Of a stretch of 6,658 nt of DNA, positions 1 through 6,230 are shown piece by piece. Numbering within the stretch: the first letter of the stretch is position 1; every line of letters starts with the position of its first letter. The position numbers and the translations under genes were made by a program. Under the pieces are notes generated by a model that ran no database searches, had not been told where the DNA came from, and worked only from the letters and a program-made list of their open reading frames with translations. Location of the stretch: positions 1-6,658 of the forward strand of contig CAIMDX010000044.1 of NCBI GenBank assembly GCA_903839905.1. The letters are read 5' to 3'. Origin of the DNA: an uncultured bacterium. Its GTDB lineage: Bacteria; Patescibacteriota; Minisyncoccia; Minisyncoccales; JAQTVQ01.

Positions 1-1131
<1,131 letters not shown>

Positions 1132-1150
1132 ATTAGTAATTTTTTGAAAC

Positions 1151-1309
1151 AAACCGCTTATTGCGGTTATTATAAGGGGGCTATGCCGAGAGTGCTCCAC
1201 CCGATCCCATACCGAACTCGGAAGTGAAATCTCTCAAGGCCGATGATAGTATCTTTTAGATGCGAAAGTAGGTAGCTCTCTTATAATGATCGAAATGAAG
1301 CGGTTTTTT
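1151..1309 (+). other. rRNA precursor stem enclosing 5S, with competing local hairpin and weak terminator-like end
   Basis: AAACCGCTT (1151-1159) is perfectly complementary to AAGCGGTTT (1298-1306), which would form a 9-bp stem bringing both ends of the 5S precursor together, as expected for a processing site. ACCGC (1153-1157) can instead pair with the nearby GCGGT (1163-1167) around a 5-nt loop. The two pairings exclude each other. The downstream strand runs into TTTTTT, so the enclosing stem could also act as a weak terminator. The pairing is seen directly; the processing role is inferred from how 5S precursors usually mature. Confidence 0.55.
1171..1285 (+). rRNA. rrf: 5S ribosomal RNA
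   Basis: This is the complete 5S rRNA, about 115 nt, slightly shorter than the 120-nt E. coli molecule. The conserved loop B/C segment CCATACCGAACTCGGAAGTG lies at 1207-1226, with CCGATGATAGTA and GATGCGAAAGTAGG following in the usual positions. The two ends pair as helix I: ATAAGGGGGCT (1172-1182) with AGCTCTCTTAT (1274-1284), including G-U pairs. The ends were set from this helix and from spacing to the conserved core. It lies about 40 nt after the 23S 3' end with no tRNA between, so the two belong to one rRNA transcript. Confidence 0.96.
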
Positions 1310-1348
1310 GTTATTCCAACTATTTATTTTTATATAGAAGGAATAATA

Positions 1349-1472
1349 ACCCCGTATCAATTTCGCCATAGAATTGCTCTCTATCCAGGGAATTTTATTT
1401 TAGGCCTGCTATTTCTAAGCGGCACGCGATGAGCGTGCCGCTTTTGTTTTGATAGCGAAATTGGTACGGGGT
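1349..1472 (+). repeat. 18-nt inverted repeat bracketing a terminator (MITE-like or regulatory)
   Basis: The left arm ACCCCGTATCAATTTCGC (1349-1366) and the right arm GCGAAATTGGTACGGGGT (1455-1472) are reverse complements except for one position, which would still form a G-U pair in RNA. Between them lies the strong terminator hairpin at 1417-1443. No coding capacity is seen in the 124 bp. The layout (short element, near-perfect terminal repeats, internal hairpin) resembles a small non-autonomous mobile element, but I see no target-site duplication, and it could equally be a structured rRNA-operon trailer. It accounts for much of the 347-nt gene-free gap at 1286-1632. Confidence 0.6.
1417..1450 (+). 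terminator. Strong intrinsic terminator of the rRNA operon
   Basis: AAGCGGCACGC (1417-1427) pairs perfectly with GCGTGCCGCTT (1433-1443) around the 5-nt loop GATGA, followed by a T-rich tail TTGTTTT. This 11-bp GC-rich stem is the strongest intrinsic terminator in the window. It sits between 5S and mreC, so it should separate rRNA transcription from the mre operon. Confidence 0.88.
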
Positions 1473-1539
1473 GTTGCTTGTGCCATTACGAACGAATGCG
1501 CTGCTTTTGTTTATCTTGCAAAATTAGTACGGAGCGCTA
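1437..1539 (+). repeat. Degenerate tandem repeat of about 40 nt (period 63)
   Basis: The 40-nt stretch 1437-1476 (right half of the terminator, its T-tail and the right inverted-repeat arm) recurs at 1500-1539 with 29 of 40 positions matching by my count. The best-kept parts are CTTTTGTTT and the core AAATTRGTACGGRG. The second copy no longer contains a complete terminator hairpin. It looks like an old partial duplication of the terminator/repeat unit. Confidence 0.5.
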
Positions 1540-1598
1540 CCGTTCTGGCGGTTCAAATTCGTCATTTTATCTATATAAAACAAGGATTGGCGCTAAAT

Positions 1599-1626
1599 TT
1601 GCCAAATCTTTTTTAAAGGCTATAAT
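1599..1626 (+). promoter_or_regulatory. Sigma70-type promoter of mreC-mreD-mrdA
   Basis: TTGCCA (1599-1604, 5/6 to the -35 consensus) is followed after 16 nt by a perfect TATAAT (1621-1626). Transcription would start about 7 nt further on, at or next to the A of the mreC ATG at 1633, which implies a leaderless mRNA. An imperfect palindrome overlaps the -35: GATTGGC (1585-1591) with GCCAAATC (1601-1608), a possible operator, though weak evidence on its own. Confidence 0.75.
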
Positions 1627-1632
1627 GAAAAA

Positions 1633-2439
1633 ATGATCAGTTCGCCAAAGAAAAATTTGATAATTGCGGCAGTTTTAATGGTTTTCTTTTTTTTGGCGTT
1701 TAATTTTATTTTCAAGCCCGATAGCTTAAAGAATTTTTTTTACAAAAACTCTTCATCTGTTCAAAGTTTTTTTTGGGAGAAAAGCCAGGCAACAATCTCT
1801 TTTTCCCGCAGTTATCTTTCCAGCTATAAGCTTGATGAAGACAACAAAAAGCTTTTAAGCGAAAATCTGCAGCTTTTATCAAAAGTTGCAGAAATGAATA
1901 ACTTAGCTGAAGAGAACAATGCTTTGCGGCAAGCTTTAAATCTCGGACTTGGGGAAAAATTTATTTTAGCCCCATGCCAATTGGTTTCTAAAGAATCAAC
2001 AGGTGATTTCTTGCTGATTAATATAGGCAAGAATCAAGAGATAGAGTCAGGCCAAACCGTACTTAGCCAAGATGGCATCTTAGTGGGAAAGATAGACCAA
2101 GTTTATGATGATTTTTCCAGAGTGATCATGATCTCTGACGCAAAAAGCGCGACAGATGTTGAAATCCAGGGAAAAGAATTTTATGCTTTAGCTAAAGGCC
2201 AAGGGAATCTAAAAATGATCTTAGATCTTGTGGATAAGAATAAAGATGTAAAAGAAGGGGACATTTTGGCAACCAGCGCTTTGGGAGGAGTTTTCCCTTC
2301 GGGAATTGCCTTGGGCAAAGTGGTTAAAATTCAAAGCCAGGCCGCTGCTTCGTTTTTACAGATTGAAGTAGAGCCTTTATTTAGAATGGAAAATCTTAAT
2401 AACCTTTTTGTAATTAAAAATTTCAAACCGCTAAATTGA
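1633..2439 (+). CDS. mreC: Rod shape-determining protein MreC
   Basis: MreC is a bitopic membrane protein whose extracytoplasmic part scaffolds the elongasome and contacts PBP2. The 268-aa length is normal for the family. Seen in order: one N-terminal transmembrane helix at residues about 8-27; a long amphipathic coiled coil rich in Glu, Asn, Lys and Leu at about 66-104 (SENLQLL, EENNALRQAL); then the beta-domain with typical blocks DGILVGKI, SRVIMISDAKSATDVEI and a C-terminal GGVFPSGIALGKV. ATG 1633 is chosen because a perfect TATAAT ends only 6 nt upstream, leaving essentially no leader and no Shine-Dalgarno. The gene ends in TGA, overlapping the start of the next gene by 4 nt. mreB, often directly upstream, is absent: the upstream neighbour is the rRNA operon terminator. 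Confidence 0.93.
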   Translation: MISSPKKNLIIAAVLMVFFFLAFNFIFKPDSLKNFFYKNSSSVQSFFWEKSQATISFSRSYLSSYKLDEDNKKLLSENLQLLSKVAEMNNLAEENNALRQALNLGLGEKFILAPCQLVSKESTGDFLLINIGKNQEIESGQTVLSQDGILVGKIDQVYDDFSRVIMISDAKSATDVEIQGKEFYALAKGQGNLKMILDLVDKNKDVKEGDILATSALGGVFPSGIALGKVVKIQSQAAASFLQIEVEPLFRMENLNNLFVIKNFKPLN

Positions 2440-2759
2440 TCCCCAATTTTTTCAAGATTATTCTGCTTTTTTTCGCATTTTGGCTCGCTGCCATATTAGA
2501 AACAAGCCTTTTTTCAATTATTGGTCGGCAAATCCATATTATTTGGGTATCGGTGGCGTTAATTAATTTGCTTGAAAGCCGTTATTCTTTTTTCGGTCTT
2601 TGGAGCGCGGCCTTTGGCGGATTTTTTCTGGAAATTTTCAGCCCTTTATATTTTTTTGGATTTAATACTTTAATCTTGACCGCTTTAGCTTTTGTTCTAA
2701 AATTTATTTTGCTCCGTTATGTTGAACTACCCATCTCACAAAAACCTAAAAAGCTTTAG
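2436..2759 (+). CDS. mreD: Short MreD-like rod shape-determining membrane protein
   Basis: This is a 107-aa, very hydrophobic protein between mreC and a PBP2 gene, the usual place of mreD. MreD is a multi-pass membrane protein that works with MreC and PBP2 in cell elongation. Visible helices are at about 5-28, 32-46 and 50-95 (the last probably two), with the MreD-like pattern of a Phe/Gly-rich segment followed by an acidic residue (FGGFFLEIFSP). Canonical MreD is about 160-170 aa, so the C-terminal part appears to be missing. The start is TTG 2436, sharing TTGA with the mreC stop; an in-frame TAA at 2415 and the lack of any other start in between make it the only reasonable choice and point to translational coupling. 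The 3' end overlaps mrdA by 41 nt. Identity rests on context and hydrophobicity more than on sequence motifs. Confidence 0.75.
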   Translation: MIPNFFKIILLFFAFWLAAILETSLFSIIGRQIHIIWVSVALINLLESRYSFFGLWSAAFGGFFLEIFSPLYFFGFNTLILTALAFVLKFILLRYVELPISQKPKKL

Positions 2760-4716
2760 GGTAAAAAAGCCGAAAACCGAAATAGAGACAGATGAAGTTT
2801 ATTGGGATAAAATCGCTCAAAAGAAAGAGCGGTTTTTAGACCTTCCTTCCCATAAAATAGAGACCCCGATCGCAGCCAGAAATTTTTGGCTTCTTTTTTT
2901 ATTTTTTTTATTGGCCATGGCAATTCTTTTTTCCAGATCAGCTTATTTGCAAGTTGCCCAGAGCCAGTCGCTTTTGCAACAATCTCAAAAAAACAGATTT
3001 TTGGCCCAAGAGTTAAAATCTCAGCGCGGAGTAATTTACGACCGCAATAATAAACAATTGGTTTTTAATGAGTCCAGCTTTGATCTGGCTTGTGATGTCC
3101 AGGTGTTTGAGAAAGAAAATTTGCAAAAAGAGCCGGTTTTGCGCAAACTGGCTGAGATTTTAAACAAAGACTGGCTGGAGATAGAAAAGGAAATCAATGT
3201 CCAGGCCGAAAAAAAACAAAAAGAATTTATCCTGGCTAAAAATTTAGATATTAATCAAGTTATTATTTTTAACGCTCAAGCTCAAGAGCTGGCGGGGTTT
3301 AAAATAAATGAGAGCAAAAAAAGAAACTATGCCGACTCCCAGATATTCGCTCCAATCATAGGCTATGTTTCCAGCGAGCCTGACAGCGGTTCAGGGCTTG
3401 AAAATTTTTATAACGACTATCTCAAAGAAAAGCCTGGCATTATGCAGTTAGAAAGGATGGCTGGCGGGAAAATTCTAGACGGCCAATTGAAAACTCCTCC
3501 GGAAACGGGAGAAAGCTTGATTCTGAACATTGATAGCGGCTTGCAGGAAAAAATATACAAAGCTCTATCCGAAACTTTGAAAAAATATGGCGCTACCAAG
3601 GCGTCAGCCGTAGCGGTTAATCCTCAAAACGGCGAAGTTTTAGCTATGGTCAGTATTCCTTCTTTTGACAATAATGTTTTTTCAAAAAATCTTACCCATG
3701 AAGAGTACCAAAAAATAATCAGCGACCCGAATTTTTCTTTATATAACAGGGCGGTTTCTGGCGCTTATCCGATTGGGTCAACGGTTAAACCTTTGATTGC
3801 TTCAGCGGCGTTAGAGGAAAAAATAATCGGCCAGAATCAAACCATTAATTGTGAAGGAGGGCTGGCTCTAAAAGATAGCACCTTTAAAAGCGACTGGAAA
3901 ACCCATGGACCTACGGATGTCCGGAAAGCGATTGCCGAATCATGCGATGTTTATTTTTATACGATTGGCGGAGGATACGGAAATCAGAAAGGGCTGGGCA
4001 TAGATAGAATCAAAAAATATTTTGAACTTTTCGGTTTCGGTACTTCTACTGGCATTGATCTGCCTGGAGAAGATCCTGGATTTGTTCCGGACGCGGATTG
4101 GAAAAAAGCCAAGACCGGCCAATCGTGGTACCCGGGAGACACTTATAATATTTCCATCGGCCAGGGCTATTTAAAAGTTACTCCTTTGCAATTGACCATG
4201 GCTACGGCTGCAATTGCAAACGGCGGCAAGCTTTATTCGCCGGGTTTGGTCCAAAAGATCGTTGATGATAAAAATAATGTCATCAAAGAAATAAAGCCGG
4301 AATTGATAAGGGAAAATTTCATTTCGCCCCAAACCTTGAAAACGGTTAGAGAAGGAATGAGGCAGACCGTTAATGCTTACGGCGGAACGGCAACCAGTTT
4401 GAATTTTTTGCCAGTTGCGGCGGCGGCCAAGACTGGAACAGTGGAGACATCCAAAAAAGAATATTACCATAATTTGATCACTGTTTTTGCTCCCTATGAA
4501 GAGCCGACAATCGCTTTAACCATTATTTTGGAGAGCGTTTATAAGTATTTAGGCATTACCAATGCTCCAGCCAAAGACATTTTAAACTGGTATTTTACGC
4601 CCGAAGCATTGAGGCCGGAGAATGTTACCAGTACTTCAGCAGTGCAAGAAGTCTCTACCTCAACAACCAGCACTGTCCCTGAACAGCAGATGCCGAGCGA
4701 GGCGGAAGGACACTAG
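2719..4716 (+). CDS. mrdA: Penicillin-binding protein 2 (class B peptidoglycan transpeptidase)
   Basis: PBP2 is the monofunctional DD-transpeptidase that cross-links peptidoglycan during elongation, anchored in the membrane with its catalytic domain outside. In order: a charged cytoplasmic N-terminus (1-54); one transmembrane helix (about 56-72); the N-terminal pedestal domain with the class B signature RGVIYDRNNKQLVFN starting at Arg103; and a transpeptidase domain with the three active-site motifs: S354-T-V-K357 (nucleophile Ser354), S408-C-D410 (the SxD form usual in PBP2), and K571-T-G573. The final 30 or so residues are Ser/Thr/Glu rich and probably disordered. The 665-aa length fits the family. 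The start is ATG 2719 (or TTG 2722), since no other start occurs before the membrane helix; this places the first 41 nt inside mreD. The gene ends in TAG. rodA, its usual glycosyltransferase partner, is not adjacent here. Confidence 0.95.
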   Translation: MLNYPSHKNLKSFRVKKPKTEIETDEVYWDKIAQKKERFLDLPSHKIETPIAARNFWLLFLFFLLAMAILFSRSAYLQVAQSQSLLQQSQKNRFLAQELKSQRGVIYDRNNKQLVFNESSFDLACDVQVFEKENLQKEPVLRKLAEILNKDWLEIEKEINVQAEKKQKEFILAKNLDINQVIIFNAQAQELAGFKINESKKRNYADSQIFAPIIGYVSSEPDSGSGLENFYNDYLKEKPGIMQLERMAGGKILDGQLKTPPETGESLILNIDSGLQEKIYKALSETLKKYGATKASAVAVNPQNGEVLAMVSIPSFDNNVFSKNLTHEEYQKIISDPNFSLYNRAVSGAYPIGSTVKPLIASAALEEKIIGQNQTINCEGGLALKDSTFKSDWKTHGPTDVRKAIAESCDVYFYTIGGGYGNQKGLGIDRIKKYFELFGFGTSTGIDLPGEDPGFVPDADWKKAKTGQSWYPGDTYNISIGQGYLKVTPLQLTMATAAIANGGKLYSPGLVQKIVDDKNNVIKEIKPELIRENFISPQTLKTVREGMRQTVNAYGGTATSLNFLPVAAAAKTGTVETSKKEYYHNLITVFAPYEEPTIALTIILESVYKYLGITNAPAKDILNWYFTPEALRPENVTSTSAVQEVSTSTTSTVPEQQMPSEAEGH

Positions 4717-4719
4717 CCT

Positions 4720-4798
4720 CGTATTATCAAGAAATTAAAAAAAGCAAAATTGAAAATTCTTTGATAATGCGAACGGAATGCTTAATTTTCAATTTTTT
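4720..4798 (+). terminator. mrdA trailer: AT-rich terminator hairpin interleaved with a second stem
   Basis: AAAATTGAAAATT (4746-4758) pairs perfectly with AATTTTCAATTTT (4784-4796), giving a 13-bp stem that runs into T residues, a plausible terminator for the mre operon. A second stem pairs CGTATTATCAA (4720-4730) with TTGATAATGCG (4761-4771), 11 bp with one G-U. Each stem's loop contains one strand of the other, so the two could form an H-type pseudoknot or alternate. The loop of the terminator hairpin is long (25 nt) and the stem is AT-only except for one pair, so termination efficiency is uncertain. Confidence 0.6.
4738..4759 (+). repeat. Dispersed 22-nt A-rich repeat, copy 1
   Basis: This segment (AAAAAAGCAAAATT then GAAAATTC) matches 5384-5405 at 21 of 22 positions; the only difference is G versus A at the fifteenth base. 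Both copies lie directly downstream of a gene (mrdA and greA) and each supplies part of the left strand of the local terminator. The A-rich composition makes partial chance matches easy, but the shared placement suggests a common trailer element. Confidence 0.45.
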
Positions 4799-4850
4799 GA
4801 TGGTTTCCCTTGACTTTATTTTTTCCTTTTGGTAAAAACAGATGTCCAGC

Positions 4851-4879
4851 TTGACCCCATACCGCAAGAGGCTTATACT
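4851..4879 (+). promoter_or_regulatory. Sigma70-type promoter of greA
   Basis: TTGACC (4851-4856, 5/6) and TATACT (4874-4879, 5/6) are separated by the ideal 17 nt. The predicted transcription start near 4886 leaves an AT-rich leader of about 24 nt before the greA ATG at 4910, containing no Shine-Dalgarno sequence. Confidence 0.78.
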
Positions 4880-4909
4880 GGATAAATATACAATTAAAAA
4901 ATAAAATTT

Positions 4910-5368
4910 ATGACAGAATATTTGACCAAAGAGGGTCTAGAAAACTTAAAAAAAGAGCTTAATCATTTGATAAGTGTTGAGCGAAAAGAAGTTGCCAAAC
5001 AGTTAGAAGAAGCCATATCTTACGGCGATCTTTCCGAAAATGCCGCTTACAGCGAAGCCAAAGACCATCAATCGTCTATGGAACAGCGCATTTTGGAATT
5101 GGAAGTGATGATCAAGAACGCCAAAGTGGTTAAAGCCGATAAAGATTGCTCAAAAGTCCAGGTTGGATCAACCGTATTTTTAAGTTCGGGAACATCTGAT
5201 AATAAATATATGATTGTCGGAGTCAGCGAGGCCAATCCGTTTGAAAGCAAAATTTCTTACGCTTCGCCATTGGGAAAGGCCTTATTAAATCAGGTCAAAG
5301 GTTCAGTAATAGAGGTACCAACTCCGGAGGGGAAGACTAAATACAAGATTACAAGGATAGACTGCTAA
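4910..5368 (+). CDS. greA: Transcription elongation factor GreA
   Basis: GreA enters the secondary channel of backtracked RNA polymerase and stimulates cleavage of the extruded RNA 3' end, restarting elongation. At 152 aa it is close to the usual 158. Residues 1-75 form the antiparallel coiled coil; its tip carries the signature GDLSENAAY with the catalytic acidic residues Asp40 and Glu43 (Asp41 and Glu44 in E. coli). The C-terminal FKBP-like domain is shown by SKISYASPLGKALLNQVKGSVIEV. The acidic pair at the tip supports GreA/GreB activity over an inhibitory paralogue, and the length and motif favour GreA. It has its own promoter and terminator, so it appears monocistronic. The leader is AT-rich without a Shine-Dalgarno; ATG 4910 fits the family N-terminus exactly. 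Confidence 0.96.
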   Translation: MTEYLTKEGLENLKKELNHLISVERKEVAKQLEEAISYGDLSENAAYSEAKDHQSSMEQRILELEVMIKNAKVVKADKDCSKVQVGSTVFLSSGTSDNKYMIVGVSEANPFESKISYASPLGKALLNQVKGSVIEVPTPEGKTKYKITRIDC

Positions 5369-5383
5369 GGCCGATTGAAAATC

Positions 5384-5405
5384 AAAAAAGCAAAATTAAA
5401 AATTC
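5384..5405 (+). repeat. Dispersed 22-nt A-rich repeat, copy 2
   Basis: This is the second copy of the element at 4738-4759, one mismatch in 22. It starts 15 nt after the greA stop codon and its 3' end forms the first strand of the greA terminator. Confidence 0.45.
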
Positions 5406-5429
5406 CGTCATAAATTGGCGGATTTTTTA
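5398..5429 (+). terminator. Intrinsic terminator of greA
   Basis: CCGTC (5405-5409) pairs with GGCGG (5417-5421) around a 7-nt loop, extended by A-T pairs between the preceding A-run and the following T-run (5423-5428). A short GC core, an A-tract upstream and a T-tract downstream form a compact, possibly bidirectional terminator 30 nt after the greA stop. Confidence 0.75.
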
Positions 5430-5450
5430 TTAAAAATCATTTTATCAGCC

Positions 5451-5490
5451 TTGACGGCTATGTTCGTTTAATCTAACATTAATATTAGAT
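5451..5490 (+). promoter_or_regulatory. Promoter with near-perfect palindromic operator over the -10, upstream of the membrane protein/XRE pair
   Basis: TTGACG (5451-5456, 5/6) and TAACAT (5474-5479, 4/6) are 17 nt apart. Over the -10 lies a 20-nt palindrome, ATCTAACATT at 5471-5480 and AATATTAGAT at 5481-5490, matching its own reverse complement at 18 of 20 positions. Symmetry extends weakly outward to ATGTT and AACAT on each side. A dyad covering the -10 is the classic place for a repressor, and the XRE-family protein encoded as the second gene of this unit is the obvious candidate. The sites are seen; the repressor assignment is inferred. Confidence 0.65.
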
Positions 5491-5519
5491 AAACATAACA
5501 TCATATATTTATTTAAAAT

Positions 5520-5909
5520 ATGGATTTAAAAACATACAATAAAACTCGCATGGCCATTGCCGCCGTACTTGGAGGCCTGATTTCTTTCTCGGTAGTTTCG
5601 GAAAATTATATTTTTCCCATAGTTGCGGTCATTACAGCTCTTATCCTTTTGATATTATTGCGCCGCAGGGTTAGAGAAGTGATAAACGACGAAAGGGATT
5701 ACTATATTGCCGGCAAAGCTGCCCGTTGGACAATTTCGGCTTACGCTATTCTAGCTGCTTTAGGATCAATAATTCTAATGACTTTTAGAGAAACAAATCC
5801 TTCTTTGGAGCTGTTAGGCTCTACTCTAGCGTACTCGGCTTGTTTTGTGATGATTTTGCAGAGCGTTTTATTCTATTTCTTTGCGAAAAAAGACCATGGG
5901 AAAAAATAA
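5520..5909 (+). CDS. Four-helix membrane protein, resembles DUF2178
   Basis: This 129-aa protein has four predicted transmembrane helices at about 11-28, 30-47, 70-90 and 98-122. Between helices 2 and 3 there is a short basic/acidic cytoplasmic loop, RRRVREVINDERDYYIAGKAAR, holding an Asp-Glu-Arg triplet at 57-59. A DER-containing loop followed by a Lys-Ala pair and a new helix is how I recall the DUF2178 family of small membrane proteins, often found beside HTH regulators; the assignment is from memory and moderate. Biochemical function is unknown. Translation starts at ATG 5520 after an AT-rich leader without a Shine-Dalgarno. The last 14 nt overlap the downstream regulator gene, so the two are co-transcribed and probably co-translated. 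A role as sensor or target of the regulator is possible but not shown. Confidence 0.7.
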   Translation: MDLKTYNKTRMAIAAVLGGLISFSVVSENYIFPIVAVITALILLILLRRRVREVINDERDYYIAGKAARWTISAYAILAALGSIILMTFRETNPSLELLGSTLAYSACFVMILQSVLFYFFAKKDHGKK

Positions 5910-6102
5910 ACTGACGACAAAAATAAAAGAATTTCGGTTAGCTAAAGATCTCACTCAAGATAAATTAGCCAATATTGTCGGAGTAAGGCGCGAAACCATT
6001 GTTTTTGTTGAACAAGGGAAATATGTTCCTTCATTGAAGTTGGCCTACGATATCGCCAAAGTACTGGATGCCAAAATAGAAGATCTTTTCTTCTTCCAAT
6101 AA
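5896..6102 (+). CDS. Small XRE-family HTH transcriptional regulator
   Basis: This 68-aa protein is almost entirely one Cro/C1-type helix-turn-helix domain. The pattern KEFRLAKDLTQDKLANIVGVRRETIVFVEQGKYVPSLKLAYDIAKVLDAKIEDLF carries the hallmarks LTQ (19-21), LA-x-x-VGV, RRETI in the recognition helix (31-35), EQGKYVPSL and the closing IEDLF. There is no dimerisation or ligand domain, as in the short regulators frequently paired with small membrane proteins. ATG 5896 is preferred because homologues begin a few residues before KIKEFR; a TTG at 5881 would add only five residues (MRKKT). It overlaps the membrane-protein gene by 14 nt in another frame. It probably binds the palindrome at 5471-5490 and controls its own operon; that is inference from context. 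Confidence 0.9.
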   Translation: MGKNKLTTKIKEFRLAKDLTQDKLANIVGVRRETIVFVEQGKYVPSLKLAYDIAKVLDAKIEDLFFFQ

Positions 6103-6113
6103 TCAGGGAGAGT

Positions 6114-6154
6114 AAACAGGGGTAAATAGCCCCTGTTTTTAGTTTTATTTTTTT
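6114..6154 (+). terminator. Intrinsic terminator after the XRE gene
   Basis: AAACAGGGG (6114-6122) pairs perfectly with CCCCTGTTT (6130-6138) around a 7-nt loop, followed by a long T-rich tract to 6154. It begins 12 nt after the regulator's stop codon. The T-tract merges directly into the -35 of the next promoter. Confidence 0.88.
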
Positions 6155-6181
6155 GACAAAAATCGGTCTAAAGGTTATAAC
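6153..6181 (+). promoter_or_regulatory. Sigma70-type promoter of the 76-aa membrane protein
   Basis: A perfect -35 TTGACA (6153-6158) and TATAAC (6176-6181, 5/6) are separated by 17 nt. Transcription should start near 6188, giving a leader of about 43 nt before ATG 6231. Because the promoter lies inside the region that a TTG-start reading at 6153 would call coding, it also rules out that longer gene model. Confidence 0.82.
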
Positions 6182-6222
6182 CTTGGCAGGCGAAAGAACT
6201 TCGCCCAAGATCGCAAGATCGT
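6182..6222 (+). other. Hairpin-forming 5' leader
   Basis: GGCGAA (6189-6194) pairs with TTCGCC (6200-6205) around a 5-nt loop; CTTG (6182-6185) with CAAG (6206-6209) would extend the stem in DNA or in longer transcripts. Directly after it, GATCGCAAGATC (6209-6220) can form a 4-bp stem closed by GCAA, a GNRA tetraloop. Such a leader could influence translation or mRNA stability; no known riboswitch is recognised. The exact transcription start decides how much of the first stem is in the RNA. Confidence 0.4.
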
Positions 6223-6230
6223 TTAAATCT

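Noticed and set aside
1132..1170. tRNA or small gene in the 23S-5S spacer
   Set aside because: About 39 nt only, filled by a short hairpin and the precursor stem; too short for a tRNA.
3940..3948. SCD in place of SxN in the second active-site motif of PBP2, seen as a possible missing residue
   Set aside because: SxD is the normal form in the PBP2 subgroup, so this does not suggest inactivity.
4810..4838. Additional promoter TTGACT-N17-TAAAAA upstream of greA
   Set aside because: The -10 is poor and the TTGACC/TATACT pair closer to the gene is much better.
5068..5250. Minus-strand frames inside mrdA, mreC, greA and the XRE gene
   Set aside because: They are shadows of well-supported + strand genes with no start signals or recognisable protein features.
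5881..5895. TTG start for the XRE regulator
   Set aside because: It adds only MRKKT, lengthens the overlap with the membrane-protein gene, and the ATG at 5896 fits the family N-terminus better.
6153..6230. TTG start giving a 102-aa membrane protein
   Set aside because: The segment holds TTGACA-N17-TATAAC and a leader hairpin, and the ATG at 6231 starts directly before the hydrophobic helix.
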